NCBI GenBank assembly: GCA_964412195.1
Contig: CAYPNP010000012.1
Span: forward strand, 80,552 to 144,551
Source: CAYPNP01 sp964412195
GTDB taxonomy: Bacteria > Acidobacteriota > JAAYUB01
Length of the DNA: 64,000 nucleotides
Reading direction: 5' to 3'
The translations under genes and the position numbers were made by a program. The notes below the pieces were generated by a model, which was not told the origin of the DNA, did no database searches, and saw only the letters and a list, made by a program, of their open reading frames with translations. This document shows positions 22,458 to 33,722 of the stretch, piece by piece; the stretch's first letter is position 1, and the number at the start of each line of letters is the position of its first letter.

Positions 22458-22934
22458 ATGCACCGCTTCCTGACCGCTCTGGCCGTCCTCTGCAGCTGCC
22501 TCCCGGCGGCGGCCCAGCTGCCGGACAGCATCAGCCTGCCTGGCCGCTACGTCGAGCTGCAGCGCTCGGACATTCGGGCGCGCAAGGCGGAGATCATCAC
22601 CGAGGTCATGCGTTTCGATGAGAAGGAAGCCGCGGCGTTCTGGCCCATCTACAATGAGTATGCTGCGGCCCAGGCGAAGCTCAACGACCGGCGCCTGGCC
22701 AACGTCAAGGAGCTGCTCAACAAGTACGATTCCATGTCCGAGGACGAGGCCCGAAAGTTCGTGGAGCGCTCGTTCGGGCTCGAGAAGGAACGCACGGCCC
22801 TGAAGGAGCAATACTTCAAGAAGATGTGCAAGGTCTTGCCGGCGCGAAAAGTGGCCCGCTTCTTCCAGGTGGAGAACCAGCTCAACCTGCTGCTGGACCT
22901 GCAGGTCACCGCCAGCCTGCCGATCATCGATTGA
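22458..22934 (+). CDS. Small periplasmic helical protein, FWPLY family copy 2
   Basis: A 158-residue protein. ATG 22458 is chosen for GGAAGGAGG seven bases upstream and the signal peptide MHRFLTALAVLCSCLPAAA. The upstream in-frame extension is repeat DNA. The mature part is helical, with FWPIYNEY and the C-terminal block VLPARKVARFFQVENQLN, closely matching copies at 19028 and 30409. It is likely periplasmic; the role is unknown. Confidence 0.75.
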   Translation: MHRFLTALAVLCSCLPAAAQLPDSISLPGRYVELQRSDIRARKAEIITEVMRFDEKEAAAFWPIYNEYAAAQAKLNDRRLANVKELLNKYDSMSEDEARKFVERSFGLEKERTALKEQYFKKMCKVLPARKVARFFQVENQLNLLLDLQVTASLPIID

Positions 22935-22944
22935 GGGGGGAAGC

Positions 22945-22969
22945 CCCGGGCGGCCCGCGCCCGCCCGGG
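22945..22969. terminator. GC hairpin between convergent genes
   Basis: CCCGGGCGG / CCGCCCGGG, perfect 9-bp arms with a 7-base loop. It lies between the plus-strand gene ending at 22934 and the minus-strand remnant ending at 22984. Neither side has a T run; a bidirectional, weak terminator is likely. Confidence 0.5.
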
Positions 22970-22983
22970 AAAATCGGGATCCG

Positions 22984-23094
22984 TCAGTACGCCAGCGGCA
23001 CGATCTCCATCAAATCATAGCGGGCGATGGTGCGGACCTTGTTTTCGATCTGCAGGTAGCGCATCGCCTTCAGGGGCGGCAGCACCTTATTCAT
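22984..23094 (-). pseudogene. 36-codon remnant of an FWPLY family gene (C-terminal helix only)
   Basis: An ATG at 23094, preceded by GAGGAGG, opens a 36-residue frame whose product contains MRYLQIENKVR and ends VPLAY. This is nearly the same as the last 35 residues of the intact copy at 30409-30888 (MRYMQIENKIR, ending VPLAQ). The signal peptide and the FWP motif are gone. Either an N-terminal deletion fused an old ribosome-binding site to the tail, or the tail alone is still made. It follows the lipoprotein gene by 12 bases. Confidence 0.75.
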
Positions 23095-23106
23095 AAAAAC
23101 CTCCTC

Positions 23107-24183
23107 TCACTGGGTGGGAATGGTGAGGACCGGCAGATTTTCCGTCTGCCCGCTGCCCAGCATGGTGAACAGGAACATGATCGCGGCAAAGGTCCGCTTG
23201 GATCTCCAGTCGTCGTCGGCGATCCAGAACCAGGCGCCCTGGTACTCCACGGTGGTGAAGGCGTCGACCGGCCGGTCCGGCCCGCTCCGCACGCGCAGCA
23301 GCGGGCTGGCGCCGCTCTCCTCCGCCGTCAGCGGCGGGGTGAGCTTGCGCTCCTGGTGGGCCGGCGGGATGTCCACGCCCCGGGCCAGCCCCAGCATGAT
23401 CTGCAGCATGGACCGGCTGGCCACCGCCAGCTCGTCCTTCTGCCCCCCCACCGGGGAAAACACCAGCCGGAACTTGCTCGTCTCGACCGGCAGCCGGAGC
23501 AGCTGCCGGAGCCGGACCGCTTTCGCCAGTGTGTCCGGATCAACGTCCTGCTGGCGGAAGAAAATCACGGTGTCTGGCCCCTTCTCCTTGCCCGCCGGTT
23601 CGACCCGCATCCCGAACCCGTCGGCGTCCTGGATGTCCCGCAGCAGCTGCAGCGCCTCGAAGAACTCCGGGTCCGCCTGGCGTTTCGAGCCGATGTTCGC
23701 GGGCCGGTTGCGCAGGCCGCAGAGCGAGTCCAGGCTCAGCTCCAGGACGAAATCCGCCGCGTACCCCGCCTGGAGCAGCTGGAAAACCCGGGGCGGGGAG
23801 ATCGGCGTGAGGAGGCTTTCCAGGAACTTGTCGCCGGTCTTCGGGGCGTACGTGATGGTGGGCCGGTCGGTGTACTTGCCCGAAGCCCCCAGGTTGAGAT
23901 AGTCGCCCTGCACGGCCCCCGAGGAAGAGACAGTCCCGCCGATGTTGCCCGCCGTCTCCCACTGGTAGCCGCTCACCACCGAGGTCACGTCCAGGAAGAT
24001 GGGCACGTCCATGTACCGCACCTTGACGATGTTCAGCAGGGTCTGCTGCTTCCAGGAGTCGGCGATGGCCCGGCTGTAGTCGAACCGGTCCCGGGGGATG
24101 GTGGGCGGGCCGATAGGCTTGCAGGCGGCCAGGAAGAGAATCGGGAGCGGCACGATCAACCGGAGAAAAGCAGTGCGATTCAT
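23107..24183 (-). CDS. Predicted lipoprotein of unknown function
   Basis: A 358-residue protein. ATG 24183 is chosen for GGAGGTGATGCG upstream and a lipoprotein signal (MNRTAFLRLIVPLPILFLAAC, lipobox LAAC). An in-frame ATG at 24291 lies in spacer. The mature domain has an N-terminal segment FDYSRAIADSWKQQTLLNIVKVRY, followed by alternating strands and helices. It resembles uncharacterised secreted proteins of environmental genomes, but I cannot name a family. It is probably anchored in the inner leaflet of the outer membrane. Confidence 0.75.
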   Translation of the reverse strand: MNRTAFLRLIVPLPILFLAACKPIGPPTIPRDRFDYSRAIADSWKQQTLLNIVKVRYMDVPIFLDVTSVVSGYQWETAGNIGGTVSSSGAVQGDYLNLGASGKYTDRPTITYAPKTGDKFLESLLTPISPPRVFQLLQAGYAADFVLELSLDSLCGLRNRPANIGSKRQADPEFFEALQLLRDIQDADGFGMRVEPAGKEKGPDTVIFFRQQDVDPDTLAKAVRLRQLLRLPVETSKFRLVFSPVGGQKDELAVASRSMLQIMLGLARGVDIPPAHQERKLTPPLTAEESGASPLLRVRSGPDRPVDAFTTVEYQGAWFWIADDDWRSKRTFAAIMFLFTMLGSGQTENLPVLTIPTQ

Positions 24184-24196
24184 GGGCGCATCACCT

Positions 24197-24235
24197 CCAG
24201 AAAAGGATCTACCGCCTCCCGACGGAAGGCGGTAG
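24197..24235 (-). terminator. Probable terminator upstream of the lipoprotein gene
   Basis: A 9-bp perfect stem (CTACCGCCT / AGGCGGTAG, 24209-24235) is followed on the minus strand by ATCCTTTTC. It separates the broken gene block at 24.3-26.2 kb from the lipoprotein gene. Confidence 0.5.
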
Positions 24236-24313
24236 AGTCCATCACAGTCAGCGGCCGGCCGGATCCCATCGAAGGTCCCCGGAGTGACCAATCGCCGGCC
24301 GGCACCGGATGGT

Positions 24314-24786
24314 CTAAAACCGGAACGCCATGCCGATGACCGGACCCGAGGTGATCATATCATACCGGAACGCATCTTCTCCGGGAATCGGCACGCCGTC
24401 TTCGTAGTTCGATTCATAGTCCATGTAGAGCATCCGCCAGCCCCCGCCGACCCAGGCGTTCCGGCCCAGCTTGTACTGGAGGGTCGGGAAGACGTCCACC
24501 GCGATCTTGGAGGCGACGCCGAAGCCGCCGACGTTGACCGGCACGCTCACCAGCCAGCGTTCCCCGATGGGCTGCTTCCAGCGGAGGCCCACCACGGGAT
24601 CCACCCACTGCTTGGTCTCCTCCAGGACGGTCCCCGCGAGGACGATCGAATTGTCCTTGAACTCGATCCGACCCCGGACCACGTTCCAGCGCGCCCCGAA
24701 CTGCAGGTCCAGGGTCGGGGCGATCCGGCGGAACGCCAGGAAGGTGAAGGCGGCCTGGCTGGGATTGATGTTGACGCGCCTCGGCG
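24314..24786 (-). pseudogene. C-terminal part of an outer-membrane beta-barrel protein
   Basis: About 155 residues in one frame, from VNINPSQAAFTFLAFRR to a terminal Phe (VIGMAFRF), with alternating amphipathic strands (LDLQFGARWNVVRG, VGLRWKQPIGERW, FPTLQYKLGRNAWVGGGWRM). The C-terminal Phe is the usual signal for barrel assembly. The protein lacks its start: upstream, at about 24786, the sequence switches frame into an unrelated DUF2950-type N-terminus. It is the downstream half of a spliced pair and is not expected to be made as a functional barrel. Confidence 0.75.
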
Positions 24787-24959
24787 GCGTGCTGGGGCGT
24801 GTCGAATTGCTTCTGGGCCGGGGCCGCCGGTTTCGCCTGGGTCTGAGCAACGGGAGCGAGCGTCAGGGCGCCGCAGAGGGCCGCCACTCCGAGAAGGAGG
24901 GAAAGCCCCCGCGCCCGAATTTTCCGTCGCCCGGATTTCATGTGGTTGTGCTGGTTCAT
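24786..24959 (-). pseudogene. N-terminal fragment of a DUF2950 protein
   Basis: ATG 24959 with GAGG upstream opens MNQHNHMKSGRRKIRARG, then a signal peptide and the segment QKQFDTPQHAAEA. This matches the start of DUF2950 domains (compare FPTPESAAAAL in the intact copy at 19625). After about 58 residues the sequence passes out of frame into barrel-protein sequence. The remaining roughly 250 residues of DUF2950 are missing. It begins seven bases after the stop of the preceding fragment, as in an operon. Confidence 0.7.
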
Positions 24960-24966
24960 GGCTGCC

Positions 24967-25350
24967 TTACCTCCCTCTCCCGCCGCGGGAGCCGCCGCTC
25001 CGGGAACCGCCGCTCCGGGAACTCTTCATGCTGGAGGCGCCCCGCTGGCCGCTCGCCCGGGTGGACGAACCGCTCTTGCCGCTGGAGGCGCCGCCGAAGG
25101 AGCTGCCGCCCCGGGATCCGGTGGACACCTGCTGGTTGCCGACGCGGTCCCCTCCGCTGGAGCCGCGGTTCGACGCTCCCGCCTGCGCCCCGCCGCCGCG
25201 GTTGGACGCGCTGGGTTGCGCCCCACCGGCGTTCCGCCCGGACTGCTGGCGCGCGCTGGTCTGCCGCTGGGCCGCGGTGGGGCCGCGGGTCGAGCCGTCG
25301 TACTTGTTGGCGGTCGCCGAGTTGGCGTAGGGCGCGCCGCCCCGCTTGCC
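24967..25350 (-). pseudogene. C-terminal fragment of a Gly/Ser/Arg-rich secreted protein (DUF3300-like)
   Basis: About 127 codons in the frame ending at the TAA at 24967. They read ANSATANKYDGSTRG, then Gln/Ser/Gly-rich sequence ending in GGSRSGGSRGGRGR. Tails of this kind close DUF3300 proteins, whose genes commonly precede DUF2950 genes, and a DUF2950 start follows here. It has no start of its own: at about 25345 it is joined out of frame to lactonase sequence. The family assignment rests on composition and context. Confidence 0.5.
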
Positions 25351-25510
25351 GCTCCGGGTTGGGACCCGAGCCGGCGTGCTGCACGAACGCCGAGCGGGGA
25401 GCGAGCCGGCCGTCCCGGCCGATCGGGAACACGGCGCAGCTCCCGCCGTTGTAATTGGCCACCAGCAGGAACCGGCCCGACCGGTCCAAGGACAGGTGCG
25501 CCGGAGCTGC
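25345..25510 (-). pseudogene. Internal fragment of a 6-phosphogluconolactonase-like (YbhE/Pgl) beta-propeller
   Basis: About 55 residues: PAHLSLDRSGRFLLVANYN, then GGSCAVFPIGRDGRL and SAFVQHAGSGPNPERQ. These are hallmark lines of the first blades of cytosolic lactonases of the PF10282 family. Both the roughly 90 preceding and the roughly 200 following residues are absent. The 5' side is joined in frame to a sugar dehydrogenase, the 3' side out of frame to a Gly/Ser-rich tail. Confidence 0.7.
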
Positions 25511-26236
25511 CCCGGTGCTCTCGATGATGGCGTCAGGCTGGAAACCGATCTTGCTCACCGGACCGGAATGGTACGTCGCGCCCAGGGCGCGGACCAGGTC
25601 CGGCTTGGCGCTGGATTCCGCCCGGTCGAGGACTTGGACCTCGAGGCCGAACATCTTGACGGCGAGCACCGCCAGCAGGCCGATGGGGCCCGCCCCGGCC
25701 ACCAGGAGCGTCTTGAGCTCCCAGAAGGAACGCCGGCCGATGAGCACCACCTGCTCCAGGGCTTTCGCGATCACCGTCGTCGGCTCGAGTAGCACGCCGA
25801 GGAGGCCCAGGGCGGGATCCACCTTGATGGTGTGCTCGGGCTCGATCCGCTAGCGCTCCGACATGAAGCCGTGGACCTCCTTGATCCCCCGCTCGGTGTA
25901 TTGGCCGTTGCGCCACATGTCCCACTCGCCCACGGCGCAGTTCGGGCAGGGGACCGGGTCCAGCCGGCGGACGATGCCCACCACCAGGTCGCCTTTCTTC
26001 AGGGAGCTGGTGGGGCCCGGGTCGATGACGCGGCCCAGGGATTCGTGCCCGAGGATCAGGCGCGACGCGACCGGCGGCGCCCAGCCGTACTTCCCTTCCG
26101 CGATCTCCACGTCGGTCCCGCAGACCCCGACGGCCACCGCCTCCACGAGGATCGAGCCCTCGTGCGGGCCCGGCTCCGGGAAGTCCTCGTACCGGGCGGA
26201 CCCGGGATTTTTCGGCTCGATGGTGATCCCTTTCAT
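25510..26236 (-). pseudogene. Broken glucose 1-dehydrogenase-like zinc dehydrogenase
   Basis: ATG 26236 with GGAGGTGAACCC starts 12 bases after the glycosidase gene. The frame reads as a medium-chain dehydrogenase of the glucose dehydrogenase type: VCGTDVEIAEGKYGW, GHESLGRV, CPNCAVGEWDM, then a TAG at 25850-25852, then GVLLEPTTVIAKALEQ and the NAD-binding AGAGPIGLLAV. After DAIIESTGAA it runs into lactonase sequence. The TAG stands where relatives have Tyr (HGFMSER-stop-RIEPE). In addition, the third structural-zinc Cys is Trp (DMWRNG). It lacks the last roughly 110 residues. Confidence 0.8.
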
Positions 26237-26248
26237 GGGTTCACCTCC

Positions 26249-28990
<2,742 letters not shown>

Positions 28991-29118
28991 GGCTCTTCCA
29001 CTCCTTGCCTTGAGATAAGCGAATCCCGGCTATTTCTAACACCGCCAATGCTCGTTGTCGGAGTGACCGGAATTCTCTCCTGTTAGTTGGCCTTGCAGAT
29101 CCCCGGGATTCCTGCCGT

Positions 29119-30213
29119 TCAGGCCGCCCGGGGCGGCAGCAGGTACAGGGTCATCGCAAAGGCCAGGTACACCGCGACGATCAGCACGCCGACGAACCAG
29201 GCGGACCGTCCGCTGCTCGTGATGAAGGCGATGATCAGCGTGGCGAGGAACATCATGATCACCGCGCCCGGCCAGAAGAGCATGTCCATGGGCGACGGGC
29301 CCATGACGTAGCTGAGCAGCACCAGCACCGGGGCGACGAAGAGCGCGATCTGGGTCGAGCTCCCCAGCGCGATGCCCACGCTCAGGTCGAGGCGGTTCTT
29401 GCGCGCGCCGGAGAAGGCGGCGCCCATCTCCGCCGCGCCGCCCACCAGGGCCACGACGACGAAACCCACGAAGGCCGGGGTCATCCCGAAAGACACGGCC
29501 GCCTGCTGCACCGACTCGACGAACACCTCGCTCACCAGCGCCACCAGCACCGTGACGCCGGCCAGGGTGGCCAGGGCCAGGGCGATGGGCCACGGCGCCT
29601 CGCCGTGCCCGCCGGCTTCCGCGCTGGCGAAGACGTCGCGGTGCGTCCCGAGCGAGAACCACATGCCCAGCGCGTAGACCACCAGGAGCAGCACCGCCAG
29701 GCCCACGCTGAGCGTCGGGATGATCGCTGCCCCCGCCGTCTGGTCGACCCGGGAGATGAGCGAGGGAAACAGCAGGGCGACCGTGGCCAGGAAGAGCAGC
29801 CCGGCCTGCATGCGGGCGCCGGCCCGGTTGTATTCCTGGACCCGGTGCTTGAGCCCGCCCACCAGGAACGACGCCCCCAGCACGAACAGCGTGTTGGTGA
29901 CGATGGCGCCGGCGACCGACGCCTTGACCAGCATGTACTCGCCCGCGCGCAGCGCGGTGAGGGCGATGACCAGCTCGGTCAGGTTGCCCAGCGTGGCGTT
30001 GAGCAGCCCGCCCACCGAATCGCCCGTCCGGGCCGCCACGGATTCGGTGGCCAGGCTCAGCAGCGCGGCCAGCGGCACGATGGCCAGGACGGAGATCCCG
30101 AAGAGCAGCGTGTGCGCGTCCGGCTTGAGCTTCGCCGCGGCGAAGAGCGCGGGCACGAACACCAGCAGCCAGAGCATCGGGTTGTGGCGGATTTCCTGGA
30201 CCAGTTGCTTCAT
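29119..30213 (-). CDS. Ca2+/H+ antiporter (CaCA/Cax family)
   Basis: A 364-residue integral membrane protein. ATG 30213 is preferred (GAGAGGTG upstream, and it gives the usual MKQLVQEIRHNP start). Two homologous halves carry the cation-binding motifs GNLTE (76-80) and GGAAEM (E262), each in a GN/GG-x-x-E context typical of Cax/ChaA exchangers. There are about eleven transmembrane helices, separated by a short central hydrophilic loop (HRDVFASAEAGGHGEAP). It likely exports Ca2+ in exchange for protons. It is transcribed with, or near, the gene at 30409-30888. Confidence 0.92.
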   Translation of the reverse strand: MKQLVQEIRHNPMLWLLVFVPALFAAAKLKPDAHTLLFGISVLAIVPLAALLSLATESVAARTGDSVGGLLNATLGNLTELVIALTALRAGEYMLVKASVAGAIVTNTLFVLGASFLVGGLKHRVQEYNRAGARMQAGLLFLATVALLFPSLISRVDQTAGAAIIPTLSVGLAVLLLVVYALGMWFSLGTHRDVFASAEAGGHGEAPWPIALALATLAGVTVLVALVSEVFVESVQQAAVSFGMTPAFVGFVVVALVGGAAEMGAAFSGARKNRLDLSVGIALGSSTQIALFVAPVLVLLSYVMGPSPMDMLFWPGAVIMMFLATLIIAFITSSGRSAWFVGVLIVAVYLAFAMTLYLLPPRAA

Positions 30214-30354
30214 TTTTTTCACCTCTCCCGGGGCCTCGAAGACTCGCCCCCGGCAATATCCGCGGCGGCCCGCCGGGCCTCTCGGGTAGATCCGTTTCCT
30301 AATTCTCCAGCATCTCTTCCAGAATGGCAATGGCGCTCTTCACCGCCGGGAGTG

Positions 30355-30389
30355 GGAGGGAAAATTCGGGCGGCCGGAGCGGCCGCCCG
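30355..30389 (-). terminator. Terminator of the 30888-30409 gene
   Basis: On the minus strand, a 9-bp perfect stem (CGGGCGGCC / GGCCGCCCG, loop GCTCC) is followed by AATTTTCCC, starting 20 bases after the stop codon. Confidence 0.7.
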
Positions 30390-30408
30390 GGAGTGAAATC
30401 TGCGGGGT

Positions 30409-30888
30409 TTACTGGGCCAGCGGGACGCCGGCGGCCAGGTCGAAGCGGATCAGGGCGCGGATCTTGTTCTCGATCTGCATATAGCGCATGACCTTCATGG
30501 CCGGCAGGGCGGCCTGGAGCTTCGGGAGCATGTCCTTCTTGAGCTGCAGCTCGGACTCCTCGATCGCCATGGCGTCCTTAATGAGCTGCTGGCAGGTCTC
30601 ATCCGTCACCTTTTCGTTGTTCCAGGCGTCGGCGTAGGTGAGGACCACCTTCTTCAGCTGCTCGTTGATCTTGGCCAGGCCGGCCTGGTACTCGTCGTAG
30701 ACGGGCCAGAACGCCTTGGCTTCGGCTTCCGTCAGCTGCATGTTCTCGGCCACCACCAGCTTCTTGTCGGCCTTGATCTTGTCGCGCAGGATGTCCATGT
30801 TGCTGGGCGCCGGGTCCGCCGCCAGGACGAAGGCCGAGCCGAGGGCCGCGACCAGGATCACGAAACCGATGAACCGAATCTTCTGCAT
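30409..30888 (-). CDS. Small periplasmic helical protein, FWPLY family copy 3
   Basis: A 159-residue protein with a signal peptide (MQKIRFIGFVILVAALGSAF) and GGAGG before the ATG. The helical mature domain has FWPVYDEY near residue 60 and the C-terminal block LPAMKVMRYMQIENKIRALI, ending VPLAQ. The copies at 19028 and 22458 share these blocks, and the 22984-23094 remnant matches this C-terminus best. It follows the 831-residue protein by 53 bases on the same strand. Confidence 0.78.
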   Translation of the reverse strand: MQKIRFIGFVILVAALGSAFVLAADPAPSNMDILRDKIKADKKLVVAENMQLTEAEAKAFWPVYDEYQAGLAKINEQLKKVVLTYADAWNNEKVTDETCQQLIKDAMAIEESELQLKKDMLPKLQAALPAMKVMRYMQIENKIRALIRFDLAAGVPLAQ

Positions 30889-30941
30889 GGGAACCTCCTC
30901 GATGTGAAATTAGGATGGATGTCGGATTATTCGTCCGCCTG

Positions 30942-33437
30942 TCAGCGCCGGCGCCCGCCGCCGCCGAAGCCGCGGCTGCCGCCGTAACTGCCGCGGTTCC
31001 AGCTGCCCGCGCTGCTGCGGTACTGCTGGCTGCGGTACTCGCCCTGGCTCCGGGCGTTGTATTGCTTCTGCAGGTTCTGCGTGTTGACCTGGTCGCGGGA
31101 GCGGTTCCCCGAGCGATCCCGGGATTGCGCGTCCGCCGACCCGTCGGGCCGCTGCGGCTCGAACTGGCTCCAGGAGCCGTTGTCGTTCTTGTACCAGTTG
31201 CCGGAGTCGCGGTCGTACTTGTACACGTTGCCATCATGGCCGGCGTAGATGTTGTTCTTGCCCACCGCCAGGCCGGTGTTGGTGTTGGTGTTGTAGACCA
31301 GGCCTCCCCGGCCGCCCGTGCCCTCGCCGGAGTAGATGTTGCCGATGTAGCCGGCCCCGCCGGCCACCACGCGGCCGGTCTCCGGGTTGTAGGCGGCGCC
31401 GCCGCGGGCGGCGATGGTGTTGCCGGTGTAAATGTTGGTGTTGGCAACCCGCCCGCCGGCAGCCCACGCGCCGGTGGCGGAGTTGTACACCCCGCCGCGC
31501 CCGCCGGCGCCGTAGTTGCCGGTCCACGGGTTGGCCCAGGCGGCCCGCGTGGCGGCGTAGTTGTAACTGCCCCACCGGCCGTAGACGTTCATGGCCGCGT
31601 AGCCGCCCCAGGCGCCCCAGTACGGCGGATACCAAGGATAGTAGCCGTACCAGCCCCACGGGCCCCAGTACGGGTAGTACCAGCCATAGCCGTAGCCGAC
31701 GCCGAAGCCGACGGCCCAGCCGCCGTCGGAGGACCACACGAACGTGGCGGCGTACCCGTAGGTGCAGGGCCAGCCGTACCACCAGCCGCCCATGTAGGGG
31801 GGGTAGTACCAGCCGGACCCGTAGACCACGACCTGTTCTTCGTTGACCACGGTGCCGTAGTAACCCGGGGTGTAGCCGACGTTGACCACCTTGTCGTCAT
31901 AGCTGTAGATCCGGACGTAGGTGACGTAGTGGATCGGGCTTTCGGGCGGAATCGTGTAGATGACCGGCGGCACCGAGGTGGCCACGCTCCAGGGACCGAG
32001 GGGGCCGGGGCCGGTGAACCACACCGCGTTCTCCACGGCGTAGTAACTGTCGTCGGCAACCTTGATCACCGGGGTTTTGCTGTTGACGGCGTACTTCAGC
32101 GGCGTGTCCTTGACGTCCTTGAACTTCGGCTCGCCGTCGTACTTCACCTCCAGCTTGGTCGAGGCCCGGTCGATGGCGGCCGTCTGCGGGATGGAGTTGG
32201 CGATCACCGCCTCCTTCGCCGGCTCGGTGCCGGGGACGCAGGCCAGCACGCTCGCCTTGGGGTGGTCGGTCGGAATCTTGGCGAATCCGGCCGGCAGCTG
32301 TGATCCCGGGACGTACTCCCAACCCTTGTTGAAGTCCGGGGCCTTGAACCAGCGGCCGGACAGCAGGACGTAGTAATAGTTCGTCCCGGTCTCGACGAAG
32401 AGATTGTTGCCGGTGTTGGTCACCCAGAGCAGGTCGGTGCCGGGGATGGCCTCGGCCTGGGGCGAACCCTGGGTCTGGATCAGCTCGGCCGGCTCGAAGC
32501 TCAGGTAGATGACCGGGATGGTGGCGCTCTGGGCGGCGTCCTGCAGGGTCTGCTTGCTCTTGCCGTCCTCCTTCGGGGGACCGTCGAGCATGTCCGCCGA
32601 CTTGCTGGCCAGCACCGCCTTCTCCGCCTTCTTCAAATCGCCCGAGGGCTTCTTGACGTAGGTCCAGGCCGCGTTCAGGGCCGGGGCCTCCAGCCAGCCT
32701 TCCATGAGGTGAAGGTAGTACTTCTCGGCCTTGGCGTCGAAGACGATCAGCACGCGGGTGTTGATGACCCGCTGCAACTTGCTGTCCGCCATCGGCCGCA
32801 GCACGGCCTCGCCGTCGACGATCACCAGCAGGGCGGGCACGGGGCTGTAGAAGATCCGGGGCGGATTGTTCTTTACTGCATAGCCCTGGACCTGGACGTC
32901 CTTGTCGGCGGCCGCCTCGGCGGCTTCGAGGCGGTCCAGGGAGATGACCTTGGTCTTGTCGGGCGCCTTCGAACGGATCAGGGCGAGGTACTCCTGGGCC
33001 TTGTCCGGCAGCGTGGGGAAGTCCACCTTCTCGATCTGGAGGTCGTACAGGGTGACCTGCCGGTTCACCTTGTCCACCTCGGTCCGGGTGGACAGCCAGA
33101 CCACGCCGTAGTGGGAGGGCTCCTGGTCCCCGGCCTTCTTCACCGCCACGGCGGCCCGGGCCTTCAGCAGGTTGCCCTCCCAGCTTTCCAGTTCCGGCTG
33201 GTAGATCACCAGGGTATGCTCGCCGTTCGGGATCTCCCGCGGCCAGCCGACGTCCGTCGTCTTCTCGTCGCCCGCCGGGGCCGCCGCCTCGGCGGCGGGC
33301 TGGGCGCCGGATGGACCGCCGGCTTTCGGCGGCTCCGCAGCCTTCTTGGGCGTCTCGGCCAGAACCAGGCCGCCGGCGGCTGCGAATGCCCACAGGAAGC
33401 CAAAGAGCATCACGGCGATGGGTCTGTTGGATCTCAT
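30942..33437 (-). CDS. Large exported protein with Tyr/Trp/Gly-rich region and Gly/Arg tail
   Basis: An 831-residue protein with a signal peptide (about 1-27) and AGGAGG upstream. The N-terminal 500 residues form repeated modules of about 80 residues (VIYLSFEPAELIQTQG, LLWVTNTGNNLFVETGTNYY, YYVLLSGRWFKAPDF, YYAVENAVWFTGPGPLGPW) of the type often annotated as carbohydrate-binding family V/XII-like. Then comes a segment extremely rich in Tyr, Trp, Gly and Pro (GWYYPYWGPWGWYGYYPWYP), then GG-rich repeats with YNPETGRVVAGG. A YAGHDGNVYK motif and a basic RGFGGGGRRR end follow. It is probably surface- or cell-wall-associated; the function is unknown. Confidence 0.75.
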   Translation of the reverse strand: MRSNRPIAVMLFGFLWAFAAAGGLVLAETPKKAAEPPKAGGPSGAQPAAEAAAPAGDEKTTDVGWPREIPNGEHTLVIYQPELESWEGNLLKARAAVAVKKAGDQEPSHYGVVWLSTRTEVDKVNRQVTLYDLQIEKVDFPTLPDKAQEYLALIRSKAPDKTKVISLDRLEAAEAAADKDVQVQGYAVKNNPPRIFYSPVPALLVIVDGEAVLRPMADSKLQRVINTRVLIVFDAKAEKYYLHLMEGWLEAPALNAAWTYVKKPSGDLKKAEKAVLASKSADMLDGPPKEDGKSKQTLQDAAQSATIPVIYLSFEPAELIQTQGSPQAEAIPGTDLLWVTNTGNNLFVETGTNYYYVLLSGRWFKAPDFNKGWEYVPGSQLPAGFAKIPTDHPKASVLACVPGTEPAKEAVIANSIPQTAAIDRASTKLEVKYDGEPKFKDVKDTPLKYAVNSKTPVIKVADDSYYAVENAVWFTGPGPLGPWSVATSVPPVIYTIPPESPIHYVTYVRIYSYDDKVVNVGYTPGYYGTVVNEEQVVVYGSGWYYPPYMGGWWYGWPCTYGYAATFVWSSDGGWAVGFGVGYGYGWYYPYWGPWGWYGYYPWYPPYWGAWGGYAAMNVYGRWGSYNYAATRAAWANPWTGNYGAGGRGGVYNSATGAWAAGGRVANTNIYTGNTIAARGGAAYNPETGRVVAGGAGYIGNIYSGEGTGGRGGLVYNTNTNTGLAVGKNNIYAGHDGNVYKYDRDSGNWYKNDNGSWSQFEPQRPDGSADAQSRDRSGNRSRDQVNTQNLQKQYNARSQGEYRSQQYRSSAGSWNRGSYGGSRGFGGGGRRR

Positions 33438-33560
33438 GTTCGTTTATTCCTCCTGGATTCGCACGCGCCTGCCGGCCGCGCATAGTCCCGTCGCGAAAAA
33501 CGGCATAGGATATCACAACTGCGCGGGGATTGCACCGGAATGCGGCGTCAGGCCTGTCGT

Positions 33561-33688
33561 GAAGCGCAGTGAGGAGGCGGCTTTTTGAAGTGCGGTGATG
33601 AGGCGCTTCTTTGGAGTGCGGTGATGAGGCGTCGGGAGAATGTGGATTCCGGATTTCAATCCGCAATCCGCAATTCGCAATCCGCAAT
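33561..33688. repeat. Direct repeats and heptamer array
   Basis: Three degenerate copies of GAAGTGCGGTGATGAGGCG (33561-33633) are followed by a CCGCAAT/TCGCAAT heptamer array (33659-33688). The 285-base spacer holds no gene. Confidence 0.75.
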
Positions 33689-33722
33689 GGATCTGCGCCT
33701 CACCACCGCGCTCCGAAGTGGC

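Noticed and set aside
22084..22473. Open frames running through the assembly gap
   Set aside because: They translate heptamer repeats and undefined bases; the gap length is arbitrary.
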